Shown: one piece after another, positions 6,384 through 10,124 of the stretch
How the letters are laid out: each line of letters begins with the position of its first letter
Position numbering within the stretch: position 1 is the stretch's first letter
Assembly: GCA_011048645.1 (NCBI GenBank)
Contig: DSDR01000309.1
Span: 1 to 10,124 of the forward strand
DNA: 10,124 nucleotides
Source of the DNA: Phycisphaerales bacterium
GTDB lineage: Bacteria; Planctomycetota; Phycisphaerae; Sedimentisphaerales; Anaerohalosphaeraceae
Direction of reading: 5' to 3'
The notes under the pieces: model-generated
The model's database searches: none
Told to the model about the DNA's origin: nothing
What the model saw: only the letters and a program-made list of their open reading frames with translations
Made by a program: the position numbers and the translations under genes

Positions 6384-6914
6384 ATGCAAATCACCATAGG
6401 CCAAACCCGCGTGGAGCTGATTGAGGGCGACATCACCGAAATGCACACCGACGCGATTGTCAACGCGGCCAACAGCCAGCTTCAGCACGGCGGCGGCGTG
6501 GCCGGAGCAATCGTCCACAAAGGCGGTCGGATAATTCAGGAGGAAAGCAATCGAATTGCTCCCGTTCCAGTCGGTCAAGCCGCCATGACGGGCGCGGGCA
6601 ATCTCAAGTGCCGGTATGTGATTCATGCCGTCGGGCCGCGGATGGGAGAAGGAGATGAAGACGCGAAACTACAAAGCGCCACCCTCAGCAGCCTGCGTCT
6701 GGCCGACGAGCATGCTTTGCGAAGCGTTGCATTTTGTGCGATCAGCACCGGTATTTTCGGCTATCCGATTGACCGCTGTGCAGAGATGATGCTCACCACC
6801 GTCGCGGATTATGTACAGGACTCAACCGGTCTCAAACATATTGTTTTTTGCCTGTATGACCAAAACGCCTATGAGGTGTTCGAGGCCGTCCTGCGGAAAA
6901 TAAAGCCCCGATAA
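6384..6914 (+). CDS. Macro-domain protein, likely ADP-ribose/O-acetyl-ADP-ribose binding or hydrolysing
   Basis: A 176-residue protein made of a single macro domain. Visible ligand-loop motifs are GDIT at 15-18 (Asp16 contacts adenine in the family), DAIVNAANSQL at 23-33 (Asn27 and Asn30 in the catalytic loop), HGGGVAGAI at 35-43, and the phosphate loop ISTGIFGYPID at 120-130. Family members bind ADP-ribose, and many remove ADP-ribose from proteins or deacetylate O-acetyl-ADP-ribose. The HGGGVAGAI form is nearer the archaeal Af1521 type than the GGGGVDGAI of YmdB. AGGAG lies 8 bases before the ATG at 6384 and fixes the start. An open frame extends upstream through the antisense of the tRNA but is not coding. 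It is divergent from tRNA-Pro and convergent with the nucleotidyltransferase gene, so it is probably transcribed alone. Confidence 0.9.
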   Translation: MQITIGQTRVELIEGDITEMHTDAIVNAANSQLQHGGGVAGAIVHKGGRIIQEESNRIAPVPVGQAAMTGAGNLKCRYVIHAVGPRMGEGDEDAKLQSATLSSLRLADEHALRSVAFCAISTGIFGYPIDRCAEMMLTTVADYVQDSTGLKHIVFCLYDQNAYEVFEAVLRKIKPR

Positions 6915-6966
6915 GCGCCCTGTTACGGTGGGTGAGCCGTCTCTCCCGCAGGCAAAAGACGCTTAT
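6911..6966. terminator. Inverted repeat spanning two convergent stop codons; candidate two-way terminator
   Basis: ATAAGCG (6911-6917) and CGCTTAT (6960-6966) are perfect complements and contain the stop codons of the macro gene and of the convergent nucleotidyltransferase gene. Inside, CCTG/CAGG (6919-6922, 6949-6952) and ACGG/CCGT (6925-6928, 6937-6940) could extend the structure. The DNA after it is moderately T-rich on each strand, but there is no tight T-tract. Confidence 0.35.
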
Positions 6967-8183
6967 GATGAGTCGGTTTTGTGTTTTTCCAGCCAGCGGA
7001 CAGCCCATTGTTTGGCTTGTTCGGGGGTCTTGAGGTGTTCTTCAAGTTGGCCAATGTACAATTCTCTGGCCAGTGTGCCGACCATCGGGCCGGGGACGGC
7101 TCCCAGTGCGATCAGCGTATGACCGTCCAGCAGCGGTTCGGGATGAACGACGGACGGATCAATCGCCTCAGCTCTTTTTTTCACCGCAGCCAGCGGACGC
7201 GGCGATTTGCCTTGGGCCTTCAGTATGGCTTTTTGAAACGTCATCAGGTCGTCAAAGTACGGCTCATGCATCAGCAGTTTCAGGCGGCTCAGCGGCATTT
7301 GTGCTTCACACAGCGCACCGCGATGCGCAAGCAGAAACCGAATATGTTTCAGGCGGGCGGTGCTGAGTTTCAGTCTTTTGCACAGCGCCATGGCCGTCTC
7401 GGTCGGCAACCCTGCGCAAAATGTCGCCATGGCCAGACCGAAATCCACCGCGTCAGGCAGCTCGTCGATTGCCTCTATTGCGTCGTGTCCGGCCTCCTGC
7501 GAAAGTTCAGGAAAAATGGCTTGCGCCAAACCGGAGTCGATGAGTAATTCAACGCCGCGACGGCGATTGGGATGGGTCAAAATGGCTTCCAGCTCAACCG
7601 CGATGCGCTCGGCGCTGATATGGGCAATTCTGTCGGCATGTACCCGCATTGAATGCCAGGTTTTCGGCTCAATCGCAAAATTCAGTTTGACGGCAAACCG
7701 TATCGCCCGCAGCATCCGCAGATAATCCTCGGAAAACCGCTGGTCAGAATTGCCGATGGTGCGAAGCATCCCGATCTGTAAATCAACCTGTCCGCCGACA
7801 AAATCGTACAGCTTTTTTTCAATTGGGTCATAAAACATCCCATTGACGGTAAAATCACGCCGCTGTGCGTCTTCACGAGCCGAGGCAAACGCGACATGGT
7901 CGGGACGTCGGCCGTCCTGATAGCCGCCTTCGGTGCGAAACGTCGCCACCTCGACCTGTTTGCCGTCGATCATCACCATCACGACCCCAAAGCGGGCGCC
8001 GATTTTCAGTGTGCGTCGAAACAGCGCGACGACCTCATCCGGTACGGCACTGGTGGCCACATCGTAATCACTGGCCGGACGTCCCAACAGCTTATCGCGC
8101 ACACACCCGCCGGCCAGCAGCGCCTGATGACCCTGCCGCCGCAGCCGTTTGATGATCTGCATCGCTTGTTTATAGTTGGACAT
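6963..8183 (-). CDS. CCA tRNA nucleotidyltransferase / poly(A) polymerase family protein
   Basis: A 406-residue class II nucleotidyltransferase. LLAGGCVRDKLLGR at 22-35 has the G-G-x-V-R-D nucleotidyl-transfer signature. Metal-binding Asp39 and Asp41 are in SDYDVATSA. QRRDFTVNGMFYD at 107-119 and the DQRFSEDYLRMLRAIRFA region at 147-164 are the neck and head motifs. The C-terminal part is helical, as expected for tRNA or RNA body binding. CCA-adding enzymes and bacterial poly(A) polymerases share these motifs, and I cannot separate them by eye. CCA addition is the simpler reading because the tRNA-Pro here lacks an encoded CCA. There is no HD domain motif. No Shine-Dalgarno precedes the ATG at 8183, and a TACAAT box ends only 7 bases before it, so the message may be leaderless. 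The next in-frame ATG at 8162 also lacks a Shine-Dalgarno. Confidence 0.9.
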   Translation of the reverse strand: MSNYKQAMQIIKRLRRQGHQALLAGGCVRDKLLGRPASDYDVATSAVPDEVVALFRRTLKIGARFGVVMVMIDGKQVEVATFRTEGGYQDGRRPDHVAFASAREDAQRRDFTVNGMFYDPIEKKLYDFVGGQVDLQIGMLRTIGNSDQRFSEDYLRMLRAIRFAVKLNFAIEPKTWHSMRVHADRIAHISAERIAVELEAILTHPNRRRGVELLIDSGLAQAIFPELSQEAGHDAIEAIDELPDAVDFGLAMATFCAGLPTETAMALCKRLKLSTARLKHIRFLLAHRGALCEAQMPLSRLKLLMHEPYFDDLMTFQKAILKAQGKSPRPLAAVKKRAEAIDPSVVHPEPLLDGHTLIALGAVPGPMVGTLARELYIGQLEEHLKTPEQAKQWAVRWLEKHKTDSS

Positions 8184-8190
8184 AGCCGCG

Positions 8191-8219
8191 ATTGTAATGA
8201 ATCCGCCTGCGGAGCTGAA
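8191..8219 (-). promoter_or_regulatory. Candidate promoter of the nucleotidyltransferase gene
   Basis: On the minus strand: TTCAGC (8214-8219), 17-base spacer, TACAAT (8191-8196). The predicted start is at or one base before the ATG at 8183. The -35 is poor and lies in the loop of a small inverted repeat, CGGAG/CTCCG (8210-8214 and 8221-8225), which could be an operator or the tail of the upstream transcript. Confidence 0.35.
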
Positions 8220-8332
8220 TCTCCGGCGTTTATTTGAATTTCAGATTTTATTCCATTCCATACAGCGCCACGGTCTGCTGGTCTGTGATAAAGAGAATGC
8301 CGCCCCTTGGTACAGCTTCCAGCGACGCCGCA

Positions 8333-8794
8333 TTATGAGCGATGAGGGCCGGTCATGACTTCGATTTCGCGTTCCAACTGAAGCAGGTGGCGCATTTCTT
8401 CTTCGGCCAGTTCCAGAAACATCTTTCTGGACTCAAGGTCTTCGGCCAGAGCCATCAATTCGGCGTACAGCTTAAACGACGCCCGCTCTTTCTGAACCCC
8501 CACGCGAAGCGCATCAACATAACTCATCCGGCCGGCGGTCTGGTCCAACTCAATATATATTCCGCTGTCCTGGTCGGTATCCTCGGCGGTCGAATCGTCC
8601 AGTGTAAAACCCTGCTTGAACAGTTCCAGCCGAACCGCCTCAATATGCTCCTGTTCCCGGCGCGCCAAGTTTTCAAAAATCATCGCCGTTTCGGTCTTTT
8701 GGACCATGACGGCAAGCTTTTTGTAAAATCGAACCGAGGATTCTTCTTTGGCCATCGCAAATATCAGGATGTCCCGGAGCGATTTAAATTTCAT
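8333..8794 (-). CDS. Rubrerythrin-like (ferritin-like) diiron protein
   Basis: A 153-residue four-helix-bundle protein. Likely diiron ligands are Glu18 (AKEESSVRFYKKLA), Glu47 and His50 (RREQEHIEAV), Glu103 (VQKERASFKLY), and Glu133 and His136 (EEEMRHLLQL). This is the two-half E...ExxH arrangement of the erythrin/ferritin-like fold. Both halves carry the F-x-x-L-A-x-x-E-x-x-H pattern. There is no C-terminal rubredoxin domain, so it is not a complete classical rubrerythrin. An acidic linker at about 66-78 separates the halves. Relatives reduce peroxide or store iron; the role here is unproved. The ATG at 8794 has AAGGA 7 bases upstream; the longer open frame above it overlaps the upstream gene and is not the start. 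It lies 31 bases after the COQ7-like gene, almost surely in one operon. Confidence 0.82.
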   Translation of the reverse strand: MKFKSLRDILIFAMAKEESSVRFYKKLAVMVQKTETAMIFENLARREQEHIEAVRLELFKQGFTLDDSTAEDTDQDSGIYIELDQTAGRMSYVDALRVGVQKERASFKLYAELMALAEDLESRKMFLELAEEEMRHLLQLEREIEVMTGPHRS

Positions 8795-8825
8795 GACGGA
8801 TTCCTTTTTGTTCCGACCGGCCGGT

Positions 8826-9356
8826 TCAGGACAGCTCGCTGAGATACCGCGACCAGGTTTGAATATGGCCACCCTCGTCGGCCTGGTCCTTCTCAATGAC
8901 GCGACGGGTTGCCTCGTCCCAGTCGGCGGCGTTGAGCAATTCGGCGTAATGATGCACCGCCTTGGTTTCGACAAAGACGCCGGTTTTCAGAATCGCTGTT
9001 TTTCCCATCAGACGCGACCCAAAACCGATGGCAAATCCGACCAGCCACCAGGCCCATCGAAAAAGGCTGGGACGCAGGCCGTATTCATAGAGTTTGACGG
9101 CAAAATCCTGCATATGAGTCATCTCGTTGCACATCGCCGCGATCAAATCGCGGTTGAGCGCCTCATCCCGCCGCGTGATCTGAAAACGATAGGTGTTCAC
9201 CGCCATAATTTCCAGCGAGTGCAGTGTGCGCAGCGCCTTTTTGACTTTGGCGCGTTCTGTTGAAGACAGATCCCGGCCGCGAAATGCAATCTGTTCGTGT
9301 GTTACAGCCGGACGGATGATGGACACGTCATATTGTATAAAATCAGGCTCTGTCAT
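8826..9356 (-). CDS. COQ7-like (demethoxyubiquinone hydroxylase family) diiron protein
   Basis: A 176-residue protein with the full ligand set of the COQ7/CLK-1 family: Glu49 (HSLEIMAVNTY), Glu78 and His81 (CNEMTHMQDF), Glu130 (VFVETKAVHHY), and Glu161 and His164 (DEGGHIQTW). From memory of human COQ7, the spacing between ligands is nearly the same. Between the halves, RPSLFRWAWWLVGFAIGFGS (95-114) matches the hydrophobic membrane-contacting segment of COQ7 (RP..W...GFA.G.G), followed by LMGK. COQ7 hydroxylates demethoxyubiquinone; no other quinone gene is visible here, so the real substrate may differ. The start at 9356 is chosen for AAGGG 7 bases upstream; the open frame up to 9446 reads through the promoter region. 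It is first in a pair with the rubrerythrin-like gene, driven by the promoter at 9436-9463. Confidence 0.82.
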   Translation of the reverse strand: MTEPDFIQYDVSIIRPAVTHEQIAFRGRDLSSTERAKVKKALRTLHSLEIMAVNTYRFQITRRDEALNRDLIAAMCNEMTHMQDFAVKLYEYGLRPSLFRWAWWLVGFAIGFGSRLMGKTAILKTGVFVETKAVHHYAELLNAADWDEATRRVIEKDQADEGGHIQTWSRYLSELS

Positions 9357-9365
9357 ATCAATACC

Positions 9366-9373
9366 CTTGTCAA
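9366..9373 (-). repeat. TTGACAAG half-copy overlapping the COQ7-like gene's Shine-Dalgarno
   Basis: On the minus strand TTGACAAG is followed by GG, so it overlaps the AAGGG ribosome-binding site. It matches 8 of 9 bases of the palindrome at 9456-9464, which lies about 90 bases upstream. It might be a second operator; coincidence is also possible for a site this short. Confidence 0.3.
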
Positions 9374-9435
9374 TTGATGGCCGCACCGCCGCCCTTTGGC
9401 AGCCATGCGTTTCTTGATTCGACCGATCTATCACG

Positions 9436-9463
9436 ATTATAGACAAAATTCAACTCTTGACAA
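9436..9463 (-). promoter_or_regulatory. Promoter of the COQ7-like/rubrerythrin-like operon
   Basis: On the minus strand: TTGTCA (9458-9463), 16-base spacer, TATAAT (9436-9441), which is a perfect -10. The predicted start near 9429 gives a leader of about 73 bases before the ATG at 9356. Confidence 0.65.
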
Positions 9464-9464
9464 G
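9456..9464. promoter_or_regulatory. CTTGACAAG palindrome shared by opposing -35 boxes
   Basis: The nine bases form a perfect odd palindrome (CTTG-A-CAAG). Read on the plus strand it holds a consensus TTGACA -35; read on the minus strand it holds the TTGTCA -35 of the diiron operon. A regulator or polymerase bound here would affect both directions. Confidence 0.45.
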
Positions 9465-9485
9465 TCTGAAAATATCGGGTAGCAA
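9457..9485 (+). promoter_or_regulatory. Possible promoter of the split-barrel gene
   Basis: A perfect TTGACA (9457-9462) is followed after 17 bases by a weak TAGCAA (9480-9485). The leader would be about 93 bases before the ATG at 9585. The poor -10 makes this tentative. Confidence 0.33.
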
Positions 9486-9584
9486 CACGCATAGCCATCG
9501 GCGATTGCCGAGCAGCCGACGTGAGCGCGCTTGTGAACAGCCAAACAATAATCCGGTACCATAACCAATCAGGGGTGTAACACG

Positions 9585-9977
9585 ATGAATCTTGCCGATT
9601 ATTTTGCCAACCAAACGGGGGTCGGCGTCTTGGCCACCTGTGATCCGGGGCATAAGGTGGACGTGGCGATTTATGCAAAACCGCATTTTATCGACGAGAA
9701 TACCGTCGCTTTTGTGATGAAACAGCGGCGAAGCCATCAAAACCTGCGTGCCAACCTTCAGGCTGCGTATATGTTTGTCGAAGATGGCCACACGGATAAA
9801 GGCCTGAGAATGTATCTGACAATGATTCGCCAAGAGACAAATCGCAGCCTCGTTGCAGCACTGCGCAAAAAGCAGCCGTCTATTTACCCGGAAGAAGATG
9901 ATTCCGATAAGTTTTTAGTTTTCTTTCGCATTGATCAGGTCCGCCCGCTGGTCGGAGACGATGCCGCCGAACTTTGA
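9585..9977 (+). CDS. Pyridoxamine-phosphate-oxidase-like FMN-binding split-barrel protein
   Basis: A 130-residue single-domain protein. The N-terminus MNLADYFANQTGVGVLATCD is the short helix and first strand seen in small PNPOx-like flavoproteins. It is followed by VDVAIYAKPHFIDENTVAFV (25-44) and MKQRRSHQNLRANLQAAYMF (45-64), where the basic RRSHQNLRAN region corresponds to the phosphate-binding side of FMN in the family. It is shorter than true PdxH (about 210-220 residues) and lacks its C-terminal dimer segment, so vitamin B6 oxidation should not be assumed. The bound cofactor could be FMN, F420 or heme; nothing decides between them. The Shine-Dalgarno AGGGGTG is 7 bases before the ATG. 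It is divergent from the diiron pair, with an overlapping promoter region, which suggests shared redox or stress control. Confidence 0.8.
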   Translation: MNLADYFANQTGVGVLATCDPGHKVDVAIYAKPHFIDENTVAFVMKQRRSHQNLRANLQAAYMFVEDGHTDKGLRMYLTMIRQETNRSLVAALRKKQPSIYPEEDDSDKFLVFFRIDQVRPLVGDDAAEL

Positions 9978-10011
9978 CCGTCTGTCGTAAAATCCGTGAA
10001 CTTGTCTTGCT

Positions 10012-10046
10012 GATACACGGTACGTATTGATGGAGTACCGAGTATT
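10012..10046. repeat. Imperfect inverted repeat between the split-barrel gene and the last gene
   Basis: ATAC-A-CGGTAC (10013-10023) pairs with GTACCG-A-GTAT (10035-10045) around an 11-base loop: ten base pairs with one A-A mismatch, extendable by one G-T pair (10012-10046). No T-tract follows. It ends about 17 bases before the next ATG, so it could be an operator, a 5' leader structure or a T-less terminator. Confidence 0.5.
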
Positions 10047-10062
10047 CATACGGGAGTTCACG

Positions 10063-10124
10063 ATGACGTGGTTTGAAGCGGAACAAATTGATTGTTATCT
10101 GAGACGACTCGAACAGTTTCTGGA
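10063..10124 (+). CDS. Start of an unidentified protein, cut by the window edge
   Basis: The ATG has a clear Shine-Dalgarno (GGGAG, 6 bases of spacing) and 20 codons follow in frame to the end: MTWFEAEQIDCYLRRLEQFL. The sequence looks helical and charged, not like a signal peptide. I do not recognise it. It follows the split-barrel gene by 85 bases in the same direction, so it may be in the same transcription unit, unless the inverted repeat between them separates the two. Confidence 0.55.
   Translation, partial: MTWFEAEQIDCYLRRLEQFL

Noticed and set aside
8795..8974. A 60-residue N-terminal extension of the rubrerythrin-like frame.
   Set aside because: It overlaps the COQ7-like gene in another frame, is proline/arginine-rich and unlike the family, and AAGGA marks the ATG at 8794.
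9357..9446. A 30-residue extension of the COQ7-like frame.
   Set aside because: It runs through the promoter with the perfect TATAAT, and the ATG at 9356 has a good Shine-Dalgarno.
1..10124. Defence island, prophage, CRISPR or insertion sequence.
   Set aside because: I looked for direct-repeat arrays, transposase or integrase motifs, terminal inverted repeats and target-site duplications around tRNA-Pro and found none.

Overview
The window looks like chromosomal housekeeping DNA from a bacterium of moderate GC content. My best guess is a planctomycete of the Phycisphaerae type. That rests on recognising the style of the proteins (a glutamyl-tRNA synthetase with a long insertion after its KLSKR loop, and the aspartyl-tRNA synthetase N-terminus), not on any search. 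Promoters look like ordinary sigma-70 sites, most genes have good Shine-Dalgarno sequences, and the one tRNA does not encode its CCA end. I see no insertion sequence, integrase, CRISPR array or phage gene.

Left part (1-3313, all minus strand): the first 21 codons of aspS at the window edge, then a compact operon transcribed gltX - pfkB-family sugar kinase - thpR. A good promoter precedes gltX, and a separate weaker one precedes aspS. The theme is translation and RNA ends. The glutamyl-tRNA synthetase carries about 67 extra residues right after the KMSKS-type loop, and they read like a small Cro/CI-type helix-turn-helix.

Middle (3314-6914): a 359-base gap with the gltX promoter at one end and a plus-strand promoter at the other. 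It is followed by a two-gene ABC exporter (ATPase plus a roughly 12-helix permease), a tRNA-Pro(UGG) gene on the minus strand with its own promoter, and a divergent gene for a macro-domain (ADP-ribose-binding) protein.

Right part (6915-10124): a CCA-adding/poly(A) polymerase family nucleotidyltransferase on the minus strand, convergent with the macro gene, with no Shine-Dalgarno and possibly a leaderless message. Next comes a minus-strand pair: a COQ7-like diiron protein followed by a rubrerythrin-like diiron protein. A flavin-type split-barrel protein runs the other way from a control region where the -35 boxes of both directions overlap in one palindrome (CTTGACAAG). This redox cluster is the most interesting accessory content. 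The window ends in the first 20 codons of an unrecognised plus-strand gene, preceded by a strong inverted repeat.
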